From Burkholderia sp. (GTDB lineage: Bacteria > Pseudomonadota > Gammaproteobacteria > Burkholderiales > Burkholderiaceae): 64,000 nt of DNA. Under the pieces are notes generated by a model, which had not been told where the DNA came from, did not search any database, and was given only the letters and a program-made list of their open reading frames with translations. How positions within the stretch are numbered: position 1 is the stretch's first letter; each line of letters opens with the position of its first letter. Shown piece after piece: positions 33,405-41,993 of the stretch. The stretch is from assembly GCA_031253835.1 (NCBI GenBank), contig JAIRVP010000054.1, forward strand, positions 124,001 to 188,000. The letters are read 5' to 3'. The translations under genes were made by a program, and so were the position numbers.

Positions 33405-34385
33405 TCAGTTGAACCCGGCGACCGCGTGCGGCACGTACGGGCGTTCGAGCGTCGCGATTTCGTCGTCGGTCAGCGTCAGCGCGAGCGCACCGAGCGCATC
33501 GTCCAGTTGCTGCGGCTTCGAGATGCCGACGATCGGCGCGGTCACCCCGTGCTTCCGGGCCACCCACGCCAGCGCAACCTGCGCCCGCGGCACGTTGCGC
33601 GCGGCGGCGATCGCTGCAACGGCCTCGACGACGGCCTTGTCCGCATCGACCGTCGCGTCGTACAGCCGCTGGCCGACGTCGTCCTTCTGCTGCCGTTCCG
33701 ACGATTCGTCCCAGCTGCGCGTCAGGCGGCCGCGTGCGAGCGGACTCCACGGGATCACCGCGATGCCTTCGTCTTCGCACAGCGGCAGCATCTCGCGCTC
33801 TTCTTCCCGATACAGCAGGTTCAGGTGGTTCTGCATGCTGACGAAGCGGGTCCAGCCGTTCTGTTTCGACGTGTGCAGCGCCTTCGCGAACTGCCACGCG
33901 AACATCGACGACGCGCCGATATAGCGCGCCTTGCCGGCCTTCACGACATCGTGCAGCGCCTCGAGCGTCTCCTCGATCGGCGTGCCGTAGTCCCAGCGGT
34001 GGATCTGGTAGAGGTCGACGTAATCGGTGCCGAGCCGCTTCAGGCTCTGGTCGATGTCGGTCATGATCGCCTTGCGCGACAGGCCGGCGCCGTTCGGGCC
34101 CGGCCGCATCCGGTAGAACACCTTGGTCGCGATCACGACGTCGTCGCGCTTCGTGAAATCGCGCAGCGCACGGCCGACGATTTCCTCCGACGTGCCGTCC
34201 GAATACATGTTCGCGGTATCGAAGAAGTTGATGCCGGCTTCGACCGCCCGCTGGATGATCGGGCGGCTTTCGGCTTCGGGCAGCGTCCACGGATGCGTGC
34301 CGCGCAGCGGCTCGCCGAACGTCATGCAACCCAGCACCAGCTTCGACACGTCCAGCCCGGTCGACCCGAATTTCACGTATTCCAT
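33405..34385 (-). CDS. Aldo/keto reductase
   Basis: A 326-residue NADPH-dependent (alpha/beta)8 oxidoreductase. The catalytic tetrad is visible: Asp in FFDTANMYSDG with its Tyr, Lys in VIATKV, and His in LYQIHRWD. Cofactor-binding SPLARGRLTR and the closing PIVGISKPQQLDDAL are typical of AKR families close to YajO/Tas. The ATG at 34385 is preferred (GAGG six bases upstream) over the frame's earlier start. The physiological substrate is unknown. The next gene on this strand, upstream, is marC, 145 bases away, so it probably has its own promoter. Confidence 0.9.
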   Translation of the reverse strand: MEYVKFGSTGLDVSKLVLGCMTFGEPLRGTHPWTLPEAESRPIIQRAVEAGINFFDTANMYSDGTSEEIVGRALRDFTKRDDVVIATKVFYRMRPGPNGAGLSRKAIMTDIDQSLKRLGTDYVDLYQIHRWDYGTPIEETLEALHDVVKAGKARYIGASSMFAWQFAKALHTSKQNGWTRFVSMQNHLNLLYREEEREMLPLCEDEGIAVIPWSPLARGRLTRSWDESSERQQKDDVGQRLYDATVDADKAVVEAVAAIAAARNVPRAQVALAWVARKHGVTAPIVGISKPQQLDDALGALALTLTDDEIATLERPYVPHAVAGFN

Positions 34386-34530
34386 TGCACGCCTCGCCAC
34401 TCAAGTTGGGTTAGCGGCGACATGCGCATCGCGCATCCGCCGGACGTCGCATGGTATCCCGCACCGCGTAAACGCGTACGGCACGCGCACGCGTGCAGGC
34501 TGCGTGAAAGGATGACCCGGGACGAGCCGG

Positions 34531-35214
34531 TTACTTGACCTGGTCGGCGATCGGCTGCAGGAACGCGGAGAAGCCGGTCAGCATGATCTGCACGCCGATG
34601 CACAGCAGCAGGAACGCCGACACGCGCTTCGCGACCTTGGTCCCTTCGCTGCCGAGATAGCGCGCGAGCAGCGCGGAGCGGCTGTAGACCTGCCAGATCA
34701 CGACCGCGACGAGCACGGAGACGGCGATCGACACGATGCTCGACAGCATGAATTCCGACAGCTTGTGCGTGCGGTTCGCGTTCAGCGCGATCGCGGTCGC
34801 GATCGAGCCGGGGCCGACCGTCAGCGGCACGGTCAGCGGGAAGAACGCGCGCGTCATGATCGCGTTCGCGTCGATCGGCTTGACCGGCGTGTCGCCGCCG
34901 CCGGGCCCGTCGGGTTCGTTCAGCATCTGCCAGCCGGCCACGGCCACCGCGAAGCCGCCGCCGATCCGCAGCGCTTCCATCGAGATCCCGAAGAAATGCA
35001 GCACCGGCGTGCCGGCGAAGAACGCGACCAGCAGCACGACGAACGAGTTGAACGCGACCTTCCTCGCGAGCAGGTCCCGCTCATGCTCGGTGAGCGCCTC
35101 GGTCCGTTCGAGAAACAGGAACGCGATGCCGATCGGGTTGATGATGCCGATCAGGCCGGTGAAGCCGAACAGGATCTCGGAAATAAGGCGGTTGACGATC
35201 ATCGGACGAAGCAT
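34531..35214 (-). CDS. marC: MarC-family integral membrane protein
   Basis: A 227-residue, six-helix protein of the MarC (UPF0056) family: the opening helix with GFTGLIGIINPIGIAFLFL, the helix PLTVPLTVGPGSIATAIAL that is the family's hallmark, and a closing helix with IGVQIMLTGFSAFLQP. MarC was once linked to antibiotic resistance, but its transport role remains unknown. The start could be ATG 35214 or 35202; neither has a clear ribosome site. No operon partner is evident. Confidence 0.88.
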   Translation of the reverse strand: MLRPMIVNRLISEILFGFTGLIGIINPIGIAFLFLERTEALTEHERDLLARKVAFNSFVVLLVAFFAGTPVLHFFGISMEALRIGGGFAVAVAGWQMLNEPDGPGGGDTPVKPIDANAIMTRAFFPLTVPLTVGPGSIATAIALNANRTHKLSEFMLSSIVSIAVSVLVAVVIWQVYSRSALLARYLGSEGTKVAKRVSAFLLLCIGVQIMLTGFSAFLQPIADQVK

Positions 35215-35329
35215 CGGTCGGGGCTGGGCCGGCAGCGCGCCGGGGGTCACGCATTGTAGAGCAAGCGCCCGGACCCGAGACGCAATTTGCGGCCGGGCCC
35301 GTTGCGCCGTCGATCTCGGTCGCGCCGCG

Positions 35330-36130
35330 CTACTCGGCGCCCGCCTCCCAGGCCGGCGGCCGCTTCGCGAAGAACGCGGCGAAGCCTTCCTTCGCTTCCG
35401 GTGTCGCCCGCACGCGGGAGATCGTCTGCGCGGTGAATGCCGCGCGCTCGTCCGACGGCGGATACTCGCCGATCGCGTCGAAGAAGCGCTTGATCTCCAT
35501 CAGCGCGTTCGGGCCGTTGCGCGCCAGTTCGGCAAGCGTCCGGTCGAGCGTTTCGTCGAGCGCGTCGAGCGGCACGGCCTGGTGGATCAGCCCGATCGCG
35601 ACGGCTTCGGCGGCGGCGAGTTGCGTCGCGGTCAGCGCGAGCCGGCGCGCCTGGCGCTGGCCGACCGCCTCGACCAGATACGGGCCGATCACGGCCGGCA
35701 GGATCCCGAAGCGCGCCTCGCTGACCGAAAAGCGCGCGTGGTCGCTTGCAATCACGATGTCGCAGGCCGCGCACAGGCCGACGCCGCCGCCGAACGCGTG
35801 GCCCTGCACGCGGGCGACCGTCGGCTTCGGGCACTGCCGGATCGCGCGCATCATCGCGGCGAACCGCTCGGCGTCGCGCAGGTTCGCGGCCGCGTCGTTC
35901 GTGCTCGCGCGCTGCATCCACTGCAGGTCGGCGCCCGCGCAGAACGCGCGACCGGCCGAGCGCAGCACGATCGCGCGCACGTCGTCGCGCCGGCCGAGCG
36001 CCGTGAACGCATCGGTCAGCTCGGCGATCATCGTCTCGTCGAACGCGTTCAGCACGTCGCCGCGCTGCAGCGCGACGGTCGCGATGCCGCGCGCATCGAC
36101 CGCGACGGCCAGGGTCTTCAATCCATCCAT
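35330..36130 (-). CDS. Enoyl-CoA hydratase/isomerase, probable phenylacetate pathway enzyme
   Basis: A 266-residue crotonase-fold enzyme. The oxyanion-hole elements are FCAGADLQWMQ and the GHAFGGGVGL segment. The glutamate of FSVSEARFGILPAVI fits hydratases. Sequence details (GADLQWM, ILPAVIGPYLVEAVG) also resemble methylglutaconyl-CoA hydratases, so function by sequence alone is ambiguous. Its place directly after paaK and paaH on one strand (38 bases from paaK) argues for the PaaF-like hydration step in phenylacetyl-CoA breakdown in the cytoplasm. Confidence 0.83.
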   Translation of the reverse strand: MDGLKTLAVAVDARGIATVALQRGDVLNAFDETMIAELTDAFTALGRRDDVRAIVLRSAGRAFCAGADLQWMQRASTNDAAANLRDAERFAAMMRAIRQCPKPTVARVQGHAFGGGVGLCAACDIVIASDHARFSVSEARFGILPAVIGPYLVEAVGQRQARRLALTATQLAAAEAVAIGLIHQAVPLDALDETLDRTLAELARNGPNALMEIKRFFDAIGEYPPSDERAAFTAQTISRVRATPEAKEGFAAFFAKRPPAWEAGAE

Positions 36131-36168
36131 CGAACAGGTTTCCTCGGGTAAAACGGCCAATATCGGAA

Positions 36169-37491
36169 TCAGGCGGCGTGGCGGCGGTCGATCACGCGCC
36201 GCGCCTTGCCGGTCGCGGTCGCGGGAATGCCGCCGGCCGCGAGCACCGTCACGCCGGACGACACGCCGACCATCGTCTTGATCCGGTGCTGCAGCTCGCG
36301 CGCGAGCGCCGCGCGATCGCCGTCGGTGACGGATGCCGCCACCTCGGAGCGCAGCTCGACCGCAAGGTCGAGGCGGTCCATGTGACCGTCGCGCGACAGC
36401 GTGATCTGGAACTGGCCCGACAGCTGCGGCAGCGCGACGACGATCTCCTCGATCTGGCTCGGAAACACGTTCACGCCGCGCACGATCAGCATGTCGTCGG
36501 AGCGGCCCGTGATCTTCGCGAGCCGGCGCATCGCGCGCGCGGTCGGCGGCAGCAGCGCGGTGAGGTCGCGCGTGCGGTAGCGGATCACCGGCATCGCCTC
36601 CTTCGTCAGCGACGTGAACACGAGCTCGCCCTGGCTGCCGTCGGGCAGCACTTCGCCCGTGACGGGATCGATGATCTCCGGATAGAAATGGTCTTCCCAG
36701 ATCACCGGGCCGTCCTTCGTCTCGACGCATTCGCACGCGACGCCCGGGCCCATCACTTCCGACAGCCCGTAGATGTCGAGCGCGTCGATGCCCACGCGCG
36801 TCTCCACTTCCTCGCGCAGCGCCTGCGTCCACGGCTCGGCGCCGAAGATGCCGATCTTCAGCGACGACGCGGCCGGGTCCATCCCCTGCCGCACCATCTC
36901 GTCGATCAGGTTCAGCATGTACGACGGCGTGACGAGGATGATCTTCGGCTCGAAATCGCGGATCAGCTGCACCTGCTTCTCGGTCTGCCCGCCCGACATC
37001 GGCACGACCATGCAGCCGAGCCGCTCCGCGCCGTAGTGGATCCCGAGGCCGCCCGTGAACAGGCCATAGCCGAACGCGTTGTGCAGCGTGTCGCCCGGGC
37101 GGCCGCCGGCCGCGCGGATCGAGCGCGCGGTCACGTTCGCCCACGTGTCGATGTCGCGCGCGGTGTAGCCGACCACCGTCGGCTTGCCGGTCGTGCCGCT
37201 CGACGCATGCACGCGCACGACCTGCTCGCGCGGTACCGCGAAGAGCCCGAACGGATAGTTGTCGCGCAGGTCGTTCTTCGTCGAGAACGGGAATTTCGCG
37301 AGATCGGCGAGCGACTTCAGGTCGTCCGGATGCACGCCGGCCGCGTCGAACGTGCGGCGATAGTGCGGGACGTTGTCGTACGCGTGGCGCAGCGACCACT
37401 TGAGGCGCTCGAGCTGCAGGGCCTGCAGTTCGTCGCGGCTGGCGGTCTCGATCGGCTCGAGGGCCGCGGCGGGATGCGTCGGGTGAGTCAT
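36169..37491 (-). CDS. paaK: Phenylacetate-CoA ligase
   Basis: A 440-residue AMP-forming ligase that activates phenylacetate to phenylacetyl-CoA. The ATP-binding loop is HASSGTTGKPTVVGYT (about 95-110), followed by the aromatic-acid-specific NAFGYGLFTGGLGIHYG and the adenylate motif IYGLSEVMGPGV. The C-terminal hinge KITGRSDDMLIVRGVNVFPSQIEE matches PaaK closely. The ATG at 37491 has GGAGGAG seven bases upstream. It is the middle gene of the paaH-paaK-hydratase operon. Burkholderia often carry a second paaK elsewhere; none is in this window. Confidence 0.94.
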   Translation of the reverse strand: MTHPTHPAAALEPIETASRDELQALQLERLKWSLRHAYDNVPHYRRTFDAAGVHPDDLKSLADLAKFPFSTKNDLRDNYPFGLFAVPREQVVRVHASSGTTGKPTVVGYTARDIDTWANVTARSIRAAGGRPGDTLHNAFGYGLFTGGLGIHYGAERLGCMVVPMSGGQTEKQVQLIRDFEPKIILVTPSYMLNLIDEMVRQGMDPAASSLKIGIFGAEPWTQALREEVETRVGIDALDIYGLSEVMGPGVACECVETKDGPVIWEDHFYPEIIDPVTGEVLPDGSQGELVFTSLTKEAMPVIRYRTRDLTALLPPTARAMRRLAKITGRSDDMLIVRGVNVFPSQIEEIVVALPQLSGQFQITLSRDGHMDRLDLAVELRSEVAASVTDGDRAALARELQHRIKTMVGVSSGVTVLAAGGIPATATGKARRVIDRRHAA

Positions 37492-37549
37492 CGGGGTGCT
37501 CCTCCAATGGAGTGATGTCGTTATCGTGTTCGAAGAACGGAGCCGGCGG

Positions 37550-39106
37550 TTACGACCGGAACGTGCGACCGGCCGCATGCAGCGCGGCGAGGCGCGGCGA
37601 CACGCGATAGCGGTCCTCGCCGTAGCTCGCCGCCAGGTTCGACAGCACGCGATGCACGCGGCCGATGCCGATCGCATCGGCCCACGCGAGCGGGCCGCAC
37701 GGATAGTTCACGCCCTTCTCCATCGCGAGATCGAGATCGGCGGGCGAGCACACGCCCTGGTTCACCGTGTCGGCCGCCTCGTTCGCGAGCATCGCGACAG
37801 TGCGCATCGCGACCATCCCCGGCACGTCGGCGACGCCGACGACGCGAAAGCCCGCCTGCTGGAACAGGCCGACCGCGTCCGCATAGGCCGCGTCGCTGCA
37901 CTGGAGCGCGCGCGTCAGCGCGACGAGCCCGGCCTGCGCGTAATCGCGCGCGAGGTCGACGAGCACGAGATCGGCCGCGCCCGTCTGTGCGGCGCGTGCG
38001 GTGGCCGTGCGGCCGTCGGTCAACGCGATCGACGCACGGCCGGCCGTCGCGAGCAGGTCGTCCGGCTGCGCGCCGGCCTGCCGGGCCCCCGCGATGCGTT
38101 CGGCGAAGCGCGCCTGCAACGCGGCAGCCGGGCCGTCCTGCGCGAACAGCACGACGTCGGCCGGCGCGTCGCGCGGCGGTTCGAGATCGGGCGCGGGCGG
38201 CGTCGCGCCGTCCGCATACGCATAGAAGCCGCGCCCCGACTTGCGCCCGAGGAAGCCCGCGTTCACGAGTTCCTGCTGGATCAGCGACGGCGTGTAGCGC
38301 GGATCGTTGAAGTACGCGCGGAACACCGATTCGGTGACCGCGAAGTTCACGTCGTGGCCGATCAGGTCCATCAGCTCGAACGGCCCCATCCGGAAGCCGC
38401 CGGCCTCGCGCATCACCGCGTCGATCGAGGCCGGCGCGCCGCCCTGCTCGTTCAGCACGCGCAGCGCCTCCGCGTAGTACGGCCGCGCGACGCGGTTCAC
38501 GATGAAGCCGGGAGTCGATTTCGCCATCACGGGCTTCTTGCCCCACGCGGCGGCGGTCGCATAAAGCACTTGCGCGACATCGGGCGCGGTCGCGAGCCCG
38601 CTGACCACTTCGACGAGCGCCATCAGCGGCGCAGGGTTGAAGAAATGCAGGCCGGCGACGCGCTGCGGCACGCGCAGCCCGGCCGCGATCGACGTGATCG
38701 AAATGGACGACGTGTTGGTCGCCAGCATGCACGCGTCGTCGACATGGCGTTCGAGCGTCGCGAAGATCTCGCGCTTCACGTCGAGCCGCTCGGCCGCCGC
38801 CTCGACGACCAGCGCGGCGCCCGCGAAATCGGCCAGTGCGCGCACGGCACTGATCCGGCTGCCGGCCGCCTCGGCCTGGGCCGGTTCGAGCCGGCCTTTC
38901 TCCGCGAGTCGCGCGAACTGGGCACGGATGCCGGCGAGCGCCTTGTCGCAGGCCGCTTCGTTCAGGTCGTACAGCAGCACCGTGTGGCCGGCCGCGGCTG
39001 CAACCTGCGCAATGCCCGCGCCCATCGCGCCGGCACCGATCACGCCGACGACGACCGACGGCGCCAGCGCGCCCGAGTTCACCGATTGTGCAGAGGAAAC
39101 AGCCAT
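37550..39106 (-). CDS. paaH: 3-hydroxyacyl-CoA dehydrogenase of phenylacetate catabolism
   Basis: A 518-residue NAD-dependent enzyme of the PaaH/PaaC type. It has an N-terminal Rossmann motif VIGAGAMGAGIAQ (about 21-34), the catalytic HFFNPAP region, and two C-terminal dehydrogenase domains, the second with VGLFQQAGFRVVGVADVPGM and GVNYPCGPLAWAD. It oxidises a 3-hydroxyacyl-CoA intermediate of the phenylacetyl-CoA route. It is first in the operon, 58 bases before paaK. A perfect TetR-type palindrome lies 43 bases upstream of its ATG, so repression relieved by phenylacetyl-CoA is likely. Confidence 0.92.
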   Translation of the reverse strand: MAVSSAQSVNSGALAPSVVVGVIGAGAMGAGIAQVAAAAGHTVLLYDLNEAACDKALAGIRAQFARLAEKGRLEPAQAEAAGSRISAVRALADFAGAALVVEAAAERLDVKREIFATLERHVDDACMLATNTSSISITSIAAGLRVPQRVAGLHFFNPAPLMALVEVVSGLATAPDVAQVLYATAAAWGKKPVMAKSTPGFIVNRVARPYYAEALRVLNEQGGAPASIDAVMREAGGFRMGPFELMDLIGHDVNFAVTESVFRAYFNDPRYTPSLIQQELVNAGFLGRKSGRGFYAYADGATPPAPDLEPPRDAPADVVLFAQDGPAAALQARFAERIAGARQAGAQPDDLLATAGRASIALTDGRTATARAAQTGAADLVLVDLARDYAQAGLVALTRALQCSDAAYADAVGLFQQAGFRVVGVADVPGMVAMRTVAMLANEAADTVNQGVCSPADLDLAMEKGVNYPCGPLAWADAIGIGRVHRVLSNLAASYGEDRYRVSPRLAALHAAGRTFRS

Positions 39107-39148
39107 CGCTTGCGATCCGTCATGAAGTGGAGGTGCGAGCGATTATAA

Positions 39149-39162
39149 ACCGACCGGTCGGT
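39149..39162. promoter_or_regulatory. Palindromic operator upstream of paaH (PaaR/TetR type)
   Basis: ACCGACCGGTCGGT is a perfect 14-bp palindrome flanked by A/T-rich bases, 43 bp upstream of the paaH ATG. TetR-family repressors of acyl-CoA catabolism, including PaaR-type proteins, use sites of this shape. No tetR gene is in the neighbourhood. Confidence 0.7.
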
Positions 39163-39657
39163 AGATTTATGTCAGGGCGTGCCCGAATGTGTCGTGCAAG
39201 AGACCGTTACGGAAACCGCAAAGGTAAAAAAATTGAAAGATCGGGGCACTTTTTGTAGACCGAAAGGTCAACGTAAGCACTCGAATATGAGATAGTGACC
39301 CCCGAACGCCTGATAAAATTCGACAAACCGCCGGATTTCAGGGGGAAACCGCGTGTCACGTCGCCACCGCCGTCCATCGCCGGCCGCCCTTTCGGGGTCG
39401 GAACCGAGCCTCCGGCCCGCGCGTCGTCACGTGCACGCGTCTCGCCGTCCGCGGCCAGCCGCATCGAACCGTTTCATCCAGCGACGGGCTTCGGCCCGCC
39501 CGCGCCCGTCGCCGCCTCACCGCGGCGCACCCAGGGCAGCGCCGTTGCGCGCTGCCACCCTTCGGTTTCATCGTCCTCGTTCGGCGGATAGTACGGCCGG
39601 GCTTCGTCAACCCGTGACGGTGCGTCGCGCGCCGCCACTCGCATAGGGAAACCCTCC
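39163..39657. other. Intergenic region, 495 bp, between divergent paaH and chaA
   Basis: A second dyad, GACC-GAAA-GGTC (39258-39269), resembles a half-degenerate copy of the operator 110 bp away. The stretch around it is AT-rich and may contain promoters for both directions. The rest, up to the chaA ribosome site, holds no supported gene. Confidence 0.45.
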
Positions 39658-40746
39658 ATGCCGCTCTCGTCCAACCAGCTCCCGCGCTGGACCCTCTGGG
39701 CCCCGCTTGCCGCCTGGCTGGTACTCGCGCTGTCGCGCGTCGTGCCGGCCGAAGGCCTCGTCATCACAGTGTTCGCCGCCGCGCTCGCCGGCGCCGTGTT
39801 CGCCGCCGTCCACCATGCGGAAGTCGTCGCGCACCGCGTCGGCGAGCCGTTCGGCACGCTCGTGCTCGCGGTCGCCGTGACCGTCATCGAAGTCGCGCTG
39901 ATCGTGTCGGTGATGCTCGGCGCGGGCCCCGAGAAATCGGGCCTCGCACGCGACACCGTGTTCGCCGCCGTGATGATCATCTGCAACGGCATCGTCGGCA
40001 TCTGCCTGCTGGTCGGTGCGTGGAAGCACGGCGAACAGGACTTCCAGGGGCGCGGCGCGAGCAAGGCGCTCGCGGTACTCGCGTCGCTGTCGGTGCTGTC
40101 GCTCGTGATGCCGAACTACCTGAACGCCGCGCCGGGCCCGTTCTTCTCGAAATCGCAGCTCGCGTTCGCCGGCGTCGCGTCGCTCGTGCTGTACGGCGCG
40201 TTCGTGTTCGTGCAGACCGTGCGCCACCGCGACTACTTCCTCGCCGAGCACGACAGCGCGAACGAGGCAGTGCACGCGGCGGCGCCGAGCAACCGCACCG
40301 CCGTGACCAGCATGATCCTGCTGTTCGTGAGCCTCGTCGCGGTCGTGCTGCTCGCGAAGCTGCTGTCGCCGGCCGTCGAGCATGCGGTGATGAAGCTCGG
40401 TGCGCCCGAGGCTGCAGTCGGTATCGTGATCGCCGCGCTCGTGCTGCTGCCGGAAGGGCTTGCGGCCGTCACCGCCGCGCGCGCGAACCGCCTGCAAACC
40501 AGCATGAACCTCGCGCTCGGTTCGGCGCTCGCGAGCATCGGGCTCACGATCCCGACCGTCGCGGCCGTGTTCATCTGGGTCGGCCAGCCGCTCACGCTCG
40601 GCATCGGCGCGATGGAAACGGTCCTGCTGGCGCTTACGCTGCTGGTCAGCACGCTCACCCTCAGCCAGGGGCGCACGACGGTGCTGCACGGCGTCGTTCA
40701 CCTCGCGCTGTTCGCCGCATACCTGTTCCTGTCCGTCACCCACTGA
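39658..40746 (+). CDS. chaA: Sodium-potassium/proton or calcium/proton antiporter, ChaA family
   Basis: A 362-residue inner-membrane protein with about 11 helices and the two CaCA alpha-repeats: GTLVLAVAVTVIEVALIVSVM in the first half and IAALVLLPEGLAAVTAARANR in the second, each with the conserved acidic residue. The length and motifs match ChaA, which exchanges Na+, K+ or Ca2+ for protons at alkaline pH. The ATG at 39658 starts shortly before the first helix. A strong hairpin follows the gene. Confidence 0.9.
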   Translation: MPLSSNQLPRWTLWAPLAAWLVLALSRVVPAEGLVITVFAAALAGAVFAAVHHAEVVAHRVGEPFGTLVLAVAVTVIEVALIVSVMLGAGPEKSGLARDTVFAAVMIICNGIVGICLLVGAWKHGEQDFQGRGASKALAVLASLSVLSLVMPNYLNAAPGPFFSKSQLAFAGVASLVLYGAFVFVQTVRHRDYFLAEHDSANEAVHAAAPSNRTAVTSMILLFVSLVAVVLLAKLLSPAVEHAVMKLGAPEAAVGIVIAALVLLPEGLAAVTAARANRLQTSMNLALGSALASIGLTIPTVAAVFIWVGQPLTLGIGAMETVLLALTLLVSTLTLSQGRTTVLHGVVHLALFAAYLFLSVTH

Positions 40747-40758
40747 CGGCCGAATGCA

Positions 40759-40791
40759 CGCGGCCCGGCGGATCCTCTCCGCCGGGCCGCG
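40759..40791. terminator. Strong hairpin between convergent chaA and the LysM gene
   Basis: A perfect 14-bp GC-rich stem (CGCGGCCCGGCGGA with TCCGCCGGGCCGCG) with loop TCCTC begins 13 bases after the chaA stop. A short T run (TCTTTC) follows on the plus strand. It probably ends transcription from both sides. Confidence 0.7.
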
Positions 40792-40839
40792 CGCGTCTTT
40801 CACGCCCCTTCACCTTCCTTCGTTCACGCCACGCCGCCG

Positions 40840-41973
40840 TTACCGGACCGGAATCACGAGATGCTGGCCTGCCAGGATCAGGTTCGGGTTCGCGAGGTTG
40901 TTGCGGCGCTGGATCTCGCGATAACGCTGGCCGCTGCCGAGCTTGCTCGCCGCGATCAGGTTCAGCGTGTCGCCCGCCTTCACCACGTACGTGTGTTCGC
41001 CCGATGCGGCCGCGGTCGTCACCGCCTGGTCGCTGACGAAGTACTTGCGCAGCAGGTCGAGATACTGCGGCGACTGCTTGAGCTTCGCGATCGCGGCGTT
41101 CAGGTAGATCAGCAGGTCCTGGTCGTCGGCACGCACGCCGATCTTGTACGCGATGTTCGAGCCGTCGAGCTTGGTCACCGCGAATTTCAGGTCGGTGCCC
41201 TTGATCGAGCTGACCGCGAACGGATAGTCGTAGATGAACGCGTCGACCGTGCGGCCGTCGATGCTCTTCGCGATGAATGCCGGATCGGAATCGTCGACCT
41301 CGACGAAGTGCACGTTCGGATACTGGCGCGTGACGAACGCGCGCACGTCGGGGTCGCCCTTCAGGATGCCGACCGTCTTGCCGGCGAGATCGTCGGTCGA
41401 GCGGATCGCCGAGCCCTGCCGCACGATCAGCGAATAGCCGAAATCGTCGACGTACGGCACCGAATAGACGACGCCGGCCGGCGAGTTGTCCGGAAACGTC
41501 AGCCCGTCCATCGCGACATCGACCACGTGGTTGCCCTTCGCATCGGTATCGAGCAGCTGCTTCGGCACGCCCGGGTACGTGTCGACCTCGTGACGCGTAT
41601 CGACGACGACCGGCTTGCCGCCGTGCGAGAACGACGGGTCCGCGAACAGCAGCCGCGCGAATTCGACGTTGAAGCCGTGCGGCGCGCCCTTGTCCTCGCC
41701 GAAGAACGGCTCGCTCGGGTTCTGCACCGAGATCCGCACGATGCCGTTTTCCGCAATCGATTTCAGCGAGCTGGCCTGCGGCGTGAAGCCGGCCGGCAGC
41801 ACGTTGGCCGACGGCGGCGTCTGCGCGGACTGGCCGGTGTCGACATTTTGTGCGGATGTCGACGACGGCGCCGCGTCATGCGCGGGAATCAGCGTCGACA
41901 GGCCGCCCTGATGCACGATCCATACGCCGACGAGCACGACCAGAAACGCGATTGCGCCAAGAAGTTTTTTCAT
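40840..41973 (-). CDS. Membrane-anchored solute-binding domain fused to LysM
   Basis: A 377-residue protein. An N-terminal hydrophobic segment (residues 4-22) looks like a membrane anchor or signal. After a Ser/Thr/Gln-rich linker, residues about 68-310 form a type-3 solute-binding domain (VRISVQNPSEPFFGEDKGAPHG, then DLAGKTVGILKGDPDVRAFV), the kind that binds amino acids. Residues about 330-377 are one LysM peptidoglycan-binding module (TYVVKAGDTLNLIAASKLG, ending ILAGQHLVIPVR). This pairing is unusual: it suggests a ligand sensor tethered to the cell wall rather than a transporter component, since no permease or ATPase gene is adjacent. It follows the coiled-coil gene by 20 bases. Confidence 0.85.
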   Translation of the reverse strand: MKKLLGAIAFLVVLVGVWIVHQGGLSTLIPAHDAAPSSTSAQNVDTGQSAQTPPSANVLPAGFTPQASSLKSIAENGIVRISVQNPSEPFFGEDKGAPHGFNVEFARLLFADPSFSHGGKPVVVDTRHEVDTYPGVPKQLLDTDAKGNHVVDVAMDGLTFPDNSPAGVVYSVPYVDDFGYSLIVRQGSAIRSTDDLAGKTVGILKGDPDVRAFVTRQYPNVHFVEVDDSDPAFIAKSIDGRTVDAFIYDYPFAVSSIKGTDLKFAVTKLDGSNIAYKIGVRADDQDLLIYLNAAIAKLKQSPQYLDLLRKYFVSDQAVTTAAASGEHTYVVKAGDTLNLIAASKLGSGQRYREIQRRNNLANPNLILAGQHLVIPVR

Positions 41974-41993
41974 GGTTGAGGGCCTGCAGGAAG

